From contig JAKOXH010000019.1 in assembly GCA_029781135.1 (NCBI GenBank), forward strand, positions 62,001-126,000: a stretch of DNA of 64,000 nt, read 5' to 3'. Below, in pieces: positions 35,681-45,086 of this stretch. Both the position numbers and the translations under genes were made by a program. Numbering within the stretch: the stretch's first letter is position 1; the number at the start of each line of letters is the position of its first letter. The notes below the pieces were generated by a model. That model was not told the DNA's origin. It saw nothing but the letters and a program-made list of their open reading frames with translations, and did no database searches. This DNA is from Planctomycetota bacterium. Its GTDB lineage: Bacteria > Planctomycetota > Planctomycetia > Pirellulales > Lacipirellulaceae.

Positions 35681-37885
35681 CTAATCATTTCCGGTTGGTG
35701 TGAACCGCTTGTACTCGCCCGCGATCCACCGGGGGATATCCGTTTTGTACCACTGCGAGAACCGGTTTTCACTAGGGCCACCCGGCAAATTGGTCCAGGC
35801 CTCATCCGTGCCCAGGTCGGTCACGAAATGATACGTCGGCGCGAACGTGGTCTCGCGCGTGGCCGTGGTCATCAAATGGCCCTGAAACGGCGTGGCATGG
35901 CAGCCCGGCATCGCGATCGGTTTCGATTTGAAGCCAAGCAATCGGCCACCGCGCGCCGTACCAAAAAAACGATCGACGAAATGGAACGTGTTGAATTCCG
36001 ACCAGGGCACAACCGGCTCCTGCTGGGCCAATTCGGCGGCCCGCTGCACCAAAGCCTTCTTATTCCGCCCTCGCCACCACGAGGAAGTCACCTTGCGCAA
36101 TGTGCGGTCGACTGCCGTAAGCACCATGGTCGAATAGCCCATCCGCGTGCACAGGTAGAACATTCGTCGCCAGCCGATGCCCTGCTCGTTCCCAAAAATT
36201 TGCAGCACCACATGGCGATAAAAATGCTGGAACAACGTCGCTTCCGTGCTGGCCGGCGTGTAGCGGCAATCCCACGCCGCGAGCTTCTGCTTCAGCGGGC
36301 AGTCGTCGACGAGTGCGAGCAGCACCGGCAACAAGTCGCGCGCCTGCGCGCTGAGCACGTCGTACTGTAACTGCTGCATCTCGGCAAGCGTTGCCCGTGG
36401 CATCTCGGTGAGTCGCTCGACGATCCGTCGCTTGCGATAGTCGGGTTGTGCGTGGGCGTGCAGCGGCGGTCCATCGCGGCGATAGAGTTCTTCGTTCGCG
36501 CTCGCCACAAATCCGATTGCGGGATCGTACTCGCGCGGCAACAGATCGGCCCGCACGCGTCCTTGCCAGTGATTTTCGGCATCCCACGCCGGCACCGGCA
36601 CGATGCCCGAATTGCCACCGCCACGTTGCGGCAGCCAGCCACTGGCTTGCAAACCAATGTGCCCTTCGCGATCGGCGAGGACCCACACGAGCGATGGGTG
36701 CGGCCCCATGCGCACCGCTTCCATCGCGGCGGCCACATTTGGCGAGGCAATTACGTCCAGCCATGTCGCAATCGCCCGGCCGCCATCGGCCTGTTCCCCA
36801 ATCCACGAAACCGACAAGTACTTTCCCGGGCCTTCTTTTGGATCGGGCGAAACGCTGAGAATTCCCTGCTCGTTTTCGTAAATGTCGACGATGAGCGGTT
36901 CGTCGCCTTTGCGGCGAATGACTTCCTGTCGCCGTTGGAAATCGAACCAGCGGTCGCCCCGGCGATACTGCCAGCCCGTCGCTCCGCCTGGCTGGCAATC
37001 CTCGACAAAGAAATCACTCGTATCGGCGTGCATATACGTGACACCCCAGGCCAAATTGTGCGTGCGGCCCACCGCCATGATCGGGCAACCGGGAAGTGTT
37101 GCCCCCATGGCATACTCGCCCTCGCCCCAATTGAGTGCCACCTCATACCAGATCGACGGCAACCGATTCACTTCGAGATGCGGATCGGACGCCAAAAGTG
37201 CATTGCCGGTCGCACTGCGCGCCGGGCTCACCGCCCAGGCATTGCTTCCCGCGAGTCGCGGCAAGTCGGCCAGCAGTTCGAGCGCTTCATCGGAAAGCCT
37301 TTTCGCGATGCGGATCTCGCGCAGCGGCTCGAAGTCGATGCCATCGAGATAGGGATGAAATAACTCGCGCAGTCGCTCGTCATCGACGCCCAACTGAATG
37401 AGTTCCAGCAGCAGCCGCTCGTTTTCCTGCTCGCCAACCGTCAGTCCCGCGAAGCTGAGCAGCTTCCCGATCAGCAGCACCGACACCGGCTCCCAAGGCC
37501 GCGGACGAAACCCGGTGACCCACATCGGCAGTGTGCGACCGGCATCGACGAGGCCATCGTTCACGCCTTGGCAGTACCAATCCAACTGCTCGCGAACGTT
37601 TTCGGAAAGCCGGCGAACTTCGCTTTCTAAATCGCGGTACAGCCCGGCCCGCCGCAGGAACTTGTCCATTTCCAGCAGTTCCGGCTTATTCGAAATTCGC
37701 TCCGCCGCCTGACCGCCGGCAATCGCCCGGGCAAAATAAACCTGCGTCGGACGATCGATCGCGTGCATGTATCCCCAGGCATAGAGGGCGTTAAGCCAAT
37801 TGGGGGCCACGATGTGCGGCACGCCGTTCTCATCGCGCGCCGCTGTAAATTCGTGCCGCGCCGACTTTGCCACAATGGGGTCCAT
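35681..37885 (-). CDS. Penicillin acylase family protein (Ntn hydrolase)
   Basis: A 734-residue protein of the penicillin amidase / acyl-homoserine-lactone acylase family. These are made as precursors and cut themselves before a catalytic Ser. The Ser here is probably Ser214 in RLAGSNAWAVSP, with beta-subunit features such as ASDPHLEVNRLPSIWYEVAL and the AWGVTYMHADTSDFFVED region. The N-terminal part VPHIVAPNWLNALYAWGYMH is the usual alpha-subunit start. No signal peptide is visible, although most relatives are periplasmic. The stop lies 67 bases before the decarboxylase start on the same strand, so the two genes could form an operon. The substrate is unknown. Confidence 0.88.
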   Translation of the reverse strand: MDPIVAKSARHEFTAARDENGVPHIVAPNWLNALYAWGYMHAIDRPTQVYFARAIAGGQAAERISNKPELLEMDKFLRRAGLYRDLESEVRRLSENVREQLDWYCQGVNDGLVDAGRTLPMWVTGFRPRPWEPVSVLLIGKLLSFAGLTVGEQENERLLLELIQLGVDDERLRELFHPYLDGIDFEPLREIRIAKRLSDEALELLADLPRLAGSNAWAVSPARSATGNALLASDPHLEVNRLPSIWYEVALNWGEGEYAMGATLPGCPIMAVGRTHNLAWGVTYMHADTSDFFVEDCQPGGATGWQYRRGDRWFDFQRRQEVIRRKGDEPLIVDIYENEQGILSVSPDPKEGPGKYLSVSWIGEQADGGRAIATWLDVIASPNVAAAMEAVRMGPHPSLVWVLADREGHIGLQASGWLPQRGGGNSGIVPVPAWDAENHWQGRVRADLLPREYDPAIGFVASANEELYRRDGPPLHAHAQPDYRKRRIVERLTEMPRATLAEMQQLQYDVLSAQARDLLPVLLALVDDCPLKQKLAAWDCRYTPASTEATLFQHFYRHVVLQIFGNEQGIGWRRMFYLCTRMGYSTMVLTAVDRTLRKVTSSWWRGRNKKALVQRAAELAQQEPVVPWSEFNTFHFVDRFFGTARGGRLLGFKSKPIAMPGCHATPFQGHLMTTATRETTFAPTYHFVTDLGTDEAWTNLPGGPSENRFSQWYKTDIPRWIAGEYKRFTPTGND

Positions 37886-37963
37886 GCCTGCAGTGTATCG
37901 CGCGGGCGGCGATTACGAAATTGCGTCGCGCGACACGTGGCAATCATCAGACGCACAAAGAAA

Positions 37964-38050
37964 AATGCAAAATGCAAAATACTCAATGCAAAATGAAAAA
38001 TGGTATGGCTCAGTCCCACTTGAACATTTTGCATTTCTCATTTTGCATTG
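37964..38050. repeat. Inverted ATGCAAAATG-type repeat
   Basis: CAATGCAAAATGAAAAATG (37984-38002) is answered by GCATTTCTCATTTTGCATTG (38031-38050). A tandem AAATGC unit precedes the left arm. The region is much more A+T-rich than its surroundings. Confidence 0.72.
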
Positions 38051-38183
38051 AACATTCCTTCCGATTAAAGCCGCTGTGCCCACGTGCGATGATGCACGCG
38101 CGCAGCATCTCCGCAGTCGAAACCGTTCGTCGTGCGACGCGAGAAATGAGCCGCGAGAGCGTCGACTCACAACAAGACCACTA

Positions 38184-38270
38184 TTATTTACGGTGGCGGA
38201 TTTTTGCCCGCATGCGGCGCTTCTTACGCCCCAGCTTCCGCCGACCTTTCCCCGATTTTCGTACGCCCAA
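38184..38270 (-). CDS. Very small Arg/Lys-rich protein, TTG start
   Basis: A 28-residue frame on the minus strand: TTG-initiated, with GGAG seven bases upstream. The product reads MGVRKSGKGRRKLGRKKRRM then RAKIRHRK, with 17 of 28 residues basic. The composition and the RRMRAKIRHRK ending resemble tiny ribosome-associated proteins of the AURKAIP1/COX24 kind. That comparison is by eye only. A plus-strand frame covering the same bases (38145-38286) is also open but has poor composition. Treat it as a candidate. Confidence 0.45.
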   Translation of the reverse strand: MGVRKSGKGRRKLGRKKRRMRAKIRHRK

Positions 38271-38407
38271 AGCTAACTCCGTGTGAACTAAAGGTGACCA
38301 CCCCAGCCAACGTAAACCATGATTGTAACGCCAGTTAGAGCCACAACGCAAGGGCGAGCGATTTCCCCAAGGGCCTGTCAGTCATTTGGGTTGAGGAAGT
38401 TGGAATG

Positions 38408-38491
38408 GGGTGGCATGGCCTCGGAGGTACTCCGACGTGGCCATGTTATTCGAGCAATTCCATGCTCACGCTGTGCGAGAGCATGCCACCC
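38408..38491. repeat. 84-base palindromic element GGGTGGCATG, copy 2
   Basis: The same element as 20202-20285 in the same orientation, with four substitutions, all in the spacer or the right-arm loop. The paired stem positions are unchanged. The rest of 38271-38655 shows nothing else. Confidence 0.9.
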
Positions 38492-38655
38492 GTCGCTTCG
38501 AGCACGATCTTCCGCCAGCGAGATTCACGCCGCGGAGCGACAAAACGAGACAATTGACGCGCCACGGCGAGCGCATTATCTTCGCGCTGTCCGCACAACG
38601 GACTCAATTCCAAACACCCCCGGCGAATTTACCCGACTACTGAAAGGTTTTGAAA

Positions 38656-39255
38656 ATGGCGACATTAGTCCAACAGCCCGCCCCCGAATTCCGCTGCCAG
38701 GCAGTTATGCCGGACGGCTCATTCAAGCAAGTTTCCCTGGCCGATTATCGCGGCAAATACGTTCTGCTGTTCTTTTACCCGCTCGATTTCACGTTCGTGT
38801 GCCCGACCGAAATCATCGCGTTCTCCGATAGCATCGAACAGTTCAAGAAGCGGAACGTGGAAGTGCTGGGCGCGTCGATCGATAGCCACTACACCCACTT
38901 AGCGTGGCGCAACGTGCCGCGGAAACAAGGTGGCATCGGCACAATCGAGTATCCGCTGCTGGCCGACTTGGATAAGTCGCTTGCGAAATCCTATGACGTG
39001 CTGCTGCCGGCCGGCATCGCCCTGCGCGGCCTATTCATCATCGACCGCGACGGCGTCGTGCGGCATCAACTCATCAACGATTTGCCGCTCGGTCGCAGTG
39101 TCGACGAAGCCTTGCGAATCATCGACGCCCTGCAATTCCACGAAAAGAATGGCGAGGTCTGCCCAGCCAATTGGCGTGCCGGTCAGCCGACCATGAAGGC
39201 GGACCCCGTGAAGAGCCGCGAGTTCTTTGAAGCCAGCTATGCGGCGGCGAAGTGA
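38656..39255 (+). CDS. Peroxiredoxin (AhpC/TSA, typical 2-Cys)
   Basis: A 199-residue cytoplasmic thiol peroxidase. Peroxidatic Cys49 lies in [14 protein letters not shown] and resolving Cys169 in NGEVCPANW, so it is a typical 2-Cys enzyme reducing hydrogen peroxide and organic peroxides. The conserved Arg in the [13 protein letters not shown] region is present. The C-terminal tail ends [10 protein letters not shown]. The start at 38656 has GAAAGG about nine bases upstream, and a TTG two codons earlier is less likely. No reductase partner is adjacent. The gene is followed by a hairpin at 39289-39317. Confidence 0.95.
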   Translation: MATLVQQPAPEFRCQAVMPDGSFKQVSLADYRGKYVLLFFYPLDFTFVCPTEIIAFSDSIEQFKKRNVEVLGASIDSHYTHLAWRNVPRKQGGIGTIEYPLLADLDKSLAKSYDVLLPAGIALRGLFIIDRDGVVRHQLINDLPLGRSVDEALRIIDALQFHEKNGEVCPANWRAGQPTMKADPVKSREFFEASYAAAK

Positions 39256-39341
39256 GTCGAACGGCGTCTGAGCATCAATCTCAACAGGCCGACCACGATC
39301 AGCACGATCGTGGTCGGGTTTGCAGATTCTGGCGTCAGCAC
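39237..39341 (-). pseudogene. Possible relic of a PEP-CTERM gene tail
   Basis: In one minus-strand frame the bases read VLTPESANPTTIVLIVVGLL then [14 protein letters not shown] and a stop. That is a complete PEP-CTERM-like tail (Pro-Glu-Ser, hydrophobic helix, Arg cluster) with no upstream gene in frame. It overlaps the last 19 bases of the peroxiredoxin gene antisense. It may be a fragment left by a deletion, or chance. Confidence 0.35.
39289..39320 (+). terminator. Hairpin after the peroxiredoxin gene
   Basis: CCGACCACGATC-AGCAC-GATCGTGGTCGG, 12 perfect base pairs, 34 bases after the stop, followed only by GTTTG. The T-run is weak, so it may be a terminator or a remnant of the PEP-CTERM coding sequence. 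Confidence 0.45.
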
Positions 39342-39394
39342 GCTGGGTGAAGGGAATTGGTTCCTGCGAGTGATTCTGGTGCCGCCCGGCAGGG

Positions 39395-40552
39395 CTATGC
39401 GGCACGCCGTTGGTCGGACCGCGTATTCATCGCGACGGCCAAGATTTCGTCGGCAAAGTCTTCCGCGGGGCGCAGGCTGTGGCGAGTACGAATCGCCAGG
39501 GCGGCGCGCTGGCCCATCGCACGCCAGTCTTCCCGACGCGACCAGGCGCGCTCCAGCACTTCATCCAAGAGTTCGACCGTCGCGGCCGGCGCCAAAAAGC
39601 CGCTGGCGTTGTCGTCAATCAGTTCCGCCGCCCGGCCAACTTTCGTTGCGATCGGCACGCGGCCGCACAGCATGGCTTCAATTAGGGAAAGGGAATTCCC
39701 CTCCACCCGCGAAGGCAGCAGCAAACCGTGATGCTGTGACCACAGTTCTGCGATGTTGCTGGAAACCCCGCCGTAGGAAACGTGCTGGTGGAGTCCGTAC
39801 AAATCGAGCGCGCGACGAAAATGATCGAGGCTACTGTTATCGTGTCCCCACAGCGTGACCTGCAACGGGCGTGCGCGCCATTTGGGAGTCCGCATCACGC
39901 GAAGGATCAAGTCCTGACTCTTGGTCAGGTAATGAACTCGGGCAACGCAGGCTAATTTCCATCGCCCGGCCGACGTCGGCCAATCCGGTCGGGCATCGAC
40001 CGGCACCGTGAACGGGTTATCAACCACACGCGCATGTCCCAAATCGATCGTGAGATTCGACTCCATGATCTCGCGATTTTCGTGGGAAACAAAAAAACAC
40101 CGTTGCGCGTGTTGGTACGCCGTCCGATGACCGTCGAGAAAACGGTTTTCGATCCAGTTGTGAGCCCCCGCGGCCTGCAACAAGAGCGCGTACGGGATAC
40201 CGGCTGCGCGGCACGTGAGTGCAATCTGTGGATCATCCGTATGGCACGAAAGCGATATGACGACGAGGTCGGGCCGACATTGGTGAAACCATGCCTGGAA
40301 TTTCCGACGCGAGAAGCGTAACTTCTCCAATGCTCGACTCAATGTGCGACCAATACGACGGCGCGAGCGAAAATGCCCCGCGGCGCCGCCGTCGATTAAT
40401 TGCTGCAGCGGCGCGGCCACAGTTGGCCAGGCAATACTATTGAACGCGACTTGGTGTCCTCTTGCCAACAACACGCTGGCGGCACGGCACCACAGTTCTT
40501 CGCTGCCGCCCCAAGGCAAGCTCGCCATGGTTGAAAAGAAGGCAATCCGCAT
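39395..40552 (-). CDS. Glycosyltransferase family 4 protein
   Basis: A 385-residue GT-B fold enzyme. The N-terminal acceptor domain begins MRIAFFSTMASLPWGGSEEL, a typical glycine-rich start. The donor domain carries KLACVARVHYLTKSQDLIL and HHGLLLPSRVEGNSLSLIEA, the E-x7-E region of family 4, followed by GRVPIATKVGRAAELIDDNA. It transfers a sugar from a nucleotide donor to a lipid or sugar acceptor on the inner face of the membrane, with the sugar unknown. It follows the GT2 gene by 94 bases on the same strand and is part of a surface polysaccharide group with RfbB and the ABC exporter. Confidence 0.85.
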   Translation of the reverse strand: MRIAFFSTMASLPWGGSEELWCRAASVLLARGHQVAFNSIAWPTVAAPLQQLIDGGAAGHFRSRRRIGRTLSRALEKLRFSRRKFQAWFHQCRPDLVVISLSCHTDDPQIALTCRAAGIPYALLLQAAGAHNWIENRFLDGHRTAYQHAQRCFFVSHENREIMESNLTIDLGHARVVDNPFTVPVDARPDWPTSAGRWKLACVARVHYLTKSQDLILRVMRTPKWRARPLQVTLWGHDNSSLDHFRRALDLYGLHQHVSYGGVSSNIAELWSQHHGLLLPSRVEGNSLSLIEAMLCGRVPIATKVGRAAELIDDNASGFLAPAATVELLDEVLERAWSRREDWRAMGQRAALAIRTRHSLRPAEDFADEILAVAMNTRSDQRRAA

Positions 40553-40646
40553 CGTTCAGCTTTCCGACTGCTGTCTCGCTATTTCTTCAATCGACGACGC
40601 ATCTCGGCAGCCAACGAGGTCGTGGTGCCATCCCACGACCCAACAA

Positions 40647-41507
40647 TTAAGCTACCAACTGCCGAATTCTGGGCGCTCTTCCCACGTTTTCGGAACGCAA
40701 CGTGACGAGGCCCCGTGCACACTTTACGGGACGCGCCAAATCGTCGAGTTTGTGGACGTTCGCACCGTCCAACCACTTGGTCGGACGCGTGGGGTCAACC
40801 GCATGCCACATGTGAAAGCATTGCGTATAGGCAAGCACGGGAACGATCTGTCGCCCGGCCTTGCGAAGGCGGAAGGCCAAGTCATCGTCCTCACATCCCC
40901 ATCCCACAAAACTCTCGTCGAAACCATTGACCGCTTCAAAATCCGCGCGCGATATTCCAATATTAAGTCCGGTTAACTTGGGCTTCTTGGGATGACCGCA
41001 TCGCAAGTAATAATGTCCTTTGATCAGCATCGAGAGCAGTCGCCGTCGCTCCGACCAGGGAATCCAGCGGGCGAACTCACCTGAGTTGACGACTTCGGCG
41101 TCAATTCGCGCCGTTGTCTCCTCATCGAATCGATAGCAATCGCCGGCACGAACGATGCCCGGTCGGCGTGCCAATAAGTGCTTCTGCAAATGGTCGTTCG
41201 GGAAGAGGCAGTCGCCATCCGAGAACAACAAGTACGGTGCGTGGCTGGCACGGGCCCCGTCGTTACGGCACCGGGCAACGTGAAATCCATTGTGTTTATG
41301 GCTGACCCAAATCAGCGGGAATGGCGCGGTCTCGGCAAACCCCTTAACAAGTGACGGTGTGTAATCGTTCGATCCGTCGTCCGACACAATCACTTCGAAT
41401 TGCCCGTCCACGCCGCGCTGTTGTGCCAGTGATAGCAGCGAGCGCGCTAAATGCGTAGGTCGCTCGAACGTCGAGAGAATTACCGCAATTTCGAGCTTTG
41501 CTGACAT
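40647..41507 (-). CDS. Glycosyltransferase family 2 protein
   Basis: A 286-residue GT-A enzyme. The start at 41507 has GGAAGG upstream (MSAKLEIAVILSTFERPTHL). VIVSDDGSNDYTPSLV binds the nucleotide and LLFSDGDCLFPNDHL contains the metal-binding D-x-D. The C-terminal part NGFDESFVGWGCEDDDLAFR is the galactosyltransferase-type acceptor and catalytic segment, as in chondroitin-polymerase-like GT2 enzymes. It is a cytoplasmic or membrane-associated enzyme. Acceptor and sugar are unknown, though the C-terminal motif suggests galactose or an N-acetylhexosamine. The frame continues upstream to 41603 without support. Confidence 0.88.
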   Translation of the reverse strand: MSAKLEIAVILSTFERPTHLARSLLSLAQQRGVDGQFEVIVSDDGSNDYTPSLVKGFAETAPFPLIWVSHKHNGFHVARCRNDGARASHAPYLLFSDGDCLFPNDHLQKHLLARRPGIVRAGDCYRFDEETTARIDAEVVNSGEFARWIPWSERRRLLSMLIKGHYYLRCGHPKKPKLTGLNIGISRADFEAVNGFDESFVGWGCEDDDLAFRLRKAGRQIVPVLAYTQCFHMWHAVDPTRPTKWLDGANVHKLDDLARPVKCARGLVTLRSENVGRAPRIRQLVA

Positions 41508-42047
41508 GCTGCCTTCCACACACAAGCCGGGGGGCGAAGTGTAAGAAGTAAACTCGTTGCGAACAAGGCGAAATCGGCGGCAATTCGGCGAAATCCGTTT
41601 CACGACAAAGCCTGAAGAGCCGCCCGGATGGGTACCTCAGCGAAGCTAGCAAACTCACGATCGCTAACGCCGCTTACCTAATTTCCCCTTGACCTTTCCT
41701 GGTCGGAAAAAGGAGTTTTCAATACTGGCTAGCGCTTTGTCGTACCTAAATTTTCGGATTAGCCGCTGGGCGCTAGCCCATGGTTGAGGCGGTGAAAACC
41801 GCGGGCTAGCGCCCTGCAGCTGATCTGCTCAACTCGAAGTCTTGGCGTTGACAAAGCACTAGTGAACAGCTCATTGGATTAATTGTTCTTGGGATGCACA
41901 TTTGGACCGCCAGGCTTTTTCTTAGGCAATCTCGTTCCGCAGACCTTTAGTGGTGACGTATCCAAACTAGTGGTAGTATGAAGCCGTTGACACCATCAAC
42001 GGCAAAGCCGGATTACTACGGTCGGCCGGTCAGTCTTAACTGCTCTC
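41508..42047. other. Divergent intergenic region with one large palindrome
   Basis: The 540 bases lie between the divergent GT2 and rfbB genes. Besides the palindrome at 41768-41814 no feature was recognised. Promoters for both genes are expected here. Confidence 0.4.
41768..41814. repeat. GGGCGCTAGCCC palindrome with GAAA tetraloop arm
   Basis: GGGCGCTAGCCC (41768-41779) and its exact reverse complement GGGCTAGCGCCC (41803-41814) flank GCGGT-GAAA-ACCGC. Each outer arm is itself GGGC-N4-GCCC, so the arms can fold alone or with each other. Confidence 0.88.
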
Positions 42048-43124
42048 ATGTGCGATTCCATTCTCATTACCGGCGGCGCGGGGTTTATTGGCAGCTGCCT
42101 GGTACGCCAATTGATTGCGGAAGAAGCCTACACGCAAGTCACCAATCTCGATAAACTCACGTACGCCGGAAATCTAGATTCTCTGGCGAGTGTCCTCGAA
42201 CATCCCCGCCACACATTCGTTCACGGCGATATTAGGGACTACCACCTAATGGTTGACTTAATCGCACGCACGCAACCGGCCGCGATCATTCATTTGGCCG
42301 CCGAATCCCACGTTGACCGCTCGATCGACGGCCCCGGACTATTCATCCAAACCAACATTGTCGGCACGTATGAACTACTGGAAGCGGCACGCTTCTACTG
42401 GTCGCGGCTACCGACCGATCGCCAAACACGATTTCGCTTCCTGCACGTATCGACGGACGAAGTTTACGGAACATTAGGTGCGGCCGGGGCCTTCACGGAA
42501 GAGGCACGCTACGCGCCGCGGTCGCCCTATTCGGCCTCCAAAGCGGCCGCCGATCACTTGGTGGGCGCATATCACGCCACCTATGGTTTACCGACACTCA
42601 TTACCAATTCGTCGAACAACTTCGGGCCTTATCAGTTCCCCGAAAAATTAGTGCCCTTAATGATCTTGAACGCCGTTGCGGGCCAGCCGTTACCGGTTTA
42701 CGGCGATGGCCTGCACGTTCGCGACTGGCTCTATGTCGAAGATCATTGCCGCGCGATTCGGCTCATTTTGGAGCGAGGCCAGCCGGGAAATTCATACAAC
42801 ATTGGCGCCAATTGCGAACGCACGAACTTAGAGGTGGTCGAACGCATCTGCGACCTTGTCGACGAACTGTCCCCAAATTCAGCGCGCGGGCCGGCCCAGA
42901 ACTTGATCCGGCACGTAGCCGACCGCCCCGGCCACGATCGACGTTACGCCCTGGACGCCAGCAAAATTCGCCGCGAACTTGGTTGGCAACCCCGCCACGA
43001 TTTCGAAGCGGCACTTCGCGCGACCGTTCGGTGGTATCTCGACAACCCCCAGTGGGTGGAACGCGTCACGAGCGGTAAGTACCAAGGCGAGCGCCTGGGA
43101 CTGGGCCGAATTTCTGGTGGATAG
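42048..43124 (+). CDS. rfbB: dTDP-glucose 4,6-dehydratase
   Basis: A 358-residue extended short-chain dehydrogenase that converts dTDP-glucose to dTDP-4-keto-6-deoxyglucose, the branch point for deoxysugars such as rhamnose. The NAD motif TGGAGFIGS is at 8-16. The catalytic residues are Thr136, Asp137 and Glu138 (STDEVYG) and Tyr161 and Lys165 (SPYSASK), all in place. [17 protein letters not shown] and the RDWLYVEDH segment are typical of RfbB. No rfbA, rfbC or rfbD gene is in the window, so later steps are encoded elsewhere. The gene is divergent from the GT2/GT4 pair and converges with the ABC exporter gene. Confidence 0.95.
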   Translation: MCDSILITGGAGFIGSCLVRQLIAEEAYTQVTNLDKLTYAGNLDSLASVLEHPRHTFVHGDIRDYHLMVDLIARTQPAAIIHLAAESHVDRSIDGPGLFIQTNIVGTYELLEAARFYWSRLPTDRQTRFRFLHVSTDEVYGTLGAAGAFTEEARYAPRSPYSASKAAADHLVGAYHATYGLPTLITNSSNNFGPYQFPEKLVPLMILNAVAGQPLPVYGDGLHVRDWLYVEDHCRAIRLILERGQPGNSYNIGANCERTNLEVVERICDLVDELSPNSARGPAQNLIRHVADRPGHDRRYALDASKIRRELGWQPRHDFEAALRATVRWYLDNPQWVERVTSGKYQGERLGLGRISGG

Positions 43125-43145
43125 ACTGCGTTCGGTGAAACGCTG

Positions 43146-45086
43146 TTATGCCGCCTTGGCCACGGGCACGATTTCCAGCTTTCCATGGTCGGCACGCACG
43201 ATTCTCGTTGCCAATGACAGCGTGCTTTCACGGTGCGTAATCATGATGAGCGTGCGGTCGTTGCCGAAGTCGGCCAGCGCTTCGTGAATCAGCCGCTCAC
43301 TCTCGACATCAATTTGGCTCGTGGCTTCGTCGAGAATGAGAATCTCGGCATTCCGCAAGAATGCCCGGGCGAGTGCGATGCGTTGCCGCTGACCACCGCT
43401 GAGTCGCTGCCCATTGGGCCCTACAAGAGTTTGGTAGCCCTCGGGAAACGACGTTATGAACTCATCCGCACGGGCGAGTTTGGCGGCCGCCATGATCTCT
43501 TCCTCCGTCGCATCCCAGCGTCCGTAACGGATGTTGTGCAGGATCGTCTCATTAAACAGTTCCGTCTGCTGCGTCACCAAGGCGATCCGACGGCGCAAGT
43601 CGCGTAAGGTCACGTCGCGCAAGGAAACGCCGTCAATCGATACTTCGCCCTGCTGTGGATCGTAAAACCGGCACAACAAATTGACCAGCGTGCTCTTGCC
43701 GCCGCCGTTCGGGCCGACGATCGCCAAATGGTCGCCGCGCTCCACGTTCAAATTTACAGCCTCTAACACCTTCTGAATACCATCGTACGTGAAGTGAATA
43801 TCGCGAAATTCAATGCGCTGATGCGCCTTCGGCAGCGTTTGCGGCGCGGCTGTTTCCTGCAGGAAAGGCTTCATTTCCAAAATGGGATACAAAATGCCCG
43901 CGGCCGCCATCCCATTGTTGACGCCCGTAATCACACTCGACAGTTTTCGCAACGGATCCGAAGCGCCGATCAACATTGCGAAAAATACCGTGACTGCCGA
44001 GACGCTCAGCGGCGCGTCGGACATCGGAATCCCCAAAATATGCGTTTCCTGGTTGATGACCAAATAGCCCGAAACGATGACGCCCGTGCAAAGTATCCCC
44101 ATGCCCAGCAATTCGGTCACCGGGCTCGACAAAGAATGATAGAAGTTTGCCTTCATCGCCACTCGGCGAATATGGGTCGTCGACTGTCGAAACCGATCGC
44201 GCTCGAAATCTTCCATCGTATTCGCATGCACGGTGAGCAGCGAATTGAAGACTTCCAACATCACATGATGAAATCCCATCGAGCGATTCAAAATTCCCAG
44301 CGAAATCGCCCGAATCTTTCGATTGAGGAATAAGATCAAGAATGCCGCGATCGGCGAGCATATGAGCGATGCCAACGTTAGCCGCCACGAAATTACCCAG
44401 GCGCCGCCCAAACACGCCATGATTCGTAGCGGTTCGGTCACGGCCCCGCCGTAAAAATTCGTCAGTCCCGTCGCCAGCATATCCGTCGTGTGCGTAATGT
44501 GCGCGGTAAACCCGCTGACACCTTGGCAATTGAATGCCGGTCGATCGAGTGATAAGGCTTTGTCGAACAGCCGGCCACGCATGTCGCGGGCGATGCTCTG
44601 CGAGACGAACGCCACCAACATCGAATTGCACAACATCAAAAACTGCTTTACCGCCGTTGCGAACGCCACCAGGCACGCGATCAACACCACGGTGGGAAAT
44701 GGCTTGGCGGGCATGTAACGCACGATATAGGGCTGAATTCGCTCGGCCGAATAGACGCTGGCCCGATCGATTTGCTGCTGCGACTCCAGCAGGTCCAGCT
44801 GGAAATCGGCCTCCCGTTTCGCAGCTGCTTCATTGGTCGAGGCTGTTTTCTGCCTGAGCGTGCGAATTTGTTCTTCGTGATTCTTTAAGCTCTGCTGGGC
44901 CGCGGCCAGGCGTTTCTGGTTCCAACTCTGCAGCGATTCGCCGTGCAGCGTCGTTTCGATAATGGGAAAGATGGCGGCGATATTCGCGCCCCACAACGCG
45001 GCGACCCCCAGGGAGCACAAGATGGCCAGCAATAGCGCCGGCCAATGGTGCCACGCTTCCTGCAAAGCTCGAGCAAAATACTTCAT
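43146..45086 (-). CDS. MsbA-like ABC exporter with long external loop
   Basis: A 646-residue half-transporter with six membrane helices (to about residue 370) followed by one ATPase domain. Walker A GPNGGGKST, Q-loop QQTELFNETI, signature LSGGQRQRIALA, Walker B ILILDEATSQID and the switch His are complete. Between helix 1 and helix 2, residues about 40-125 form an Ala/Glu/Gln-rich coiled coil (QSLKNHEEQIRTLRQKTAS), far longer than the external loop of MsbA. The start at 45086 has AAGGAAG upstream. It acts as a dimer exporting a lipid or polysaccharide precursor. The neighbours (rfbB, two glycosyltransferases) support a surface glycan role. Confidence 0.9.
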   Translation of the reverse strand: MKYFARALQEAWHHWPALLLAILCSLGVAALWGANIAAIFPIIETTLHGESLQSWNQKRLAAAQQSLKNHEEQIRTLRQKTASTNEAAAKREADFQLDLLESQQQIDRASVYSAERIQPYIVRYMPAKPFPTVVLIACLVAFATAVKQFLMLCNSMLVAFVSQSIARDMRGRLFDKALSLDRPAFNCQGVSGFTAHITHTTDMLATGLTNFYGGAVTEPLRIMACLGGAWVISWRLTLASLICSPIAAFLILFLNRKIRAISLGILNRSMGFHHVMLEVFNSLLTVHANTMEDFERDRFRQSTTHIRRVAMKANFYHSLSSPVTELLGMGILCTGVIVSGYLVINQETHILGIPMSDAPLSVSAVTVFFAMLIGASDPLRKLSSVITGVNNGMAAAGILYPILEMKPFLQETAAPQTLPKAHQRIEFRDIHFTYDGIQKVLEAVNLNVERGDHLAIVGPNGGGKSTLVNLLCRFYDPQQGEVSIDGVSLRDVTLRDLRRRIALVTQQTELFNETILHNIRYGRWDATEEEIMAAAKLARADEFITSFPEGYQTLVGPNGQRLSGGQRQRIALARAFLRNAEILILDEATSQIDVESERLIHEALADFGNDRTLIMITHRESTLSLATRIVRADHGKLEIVPVAKAA

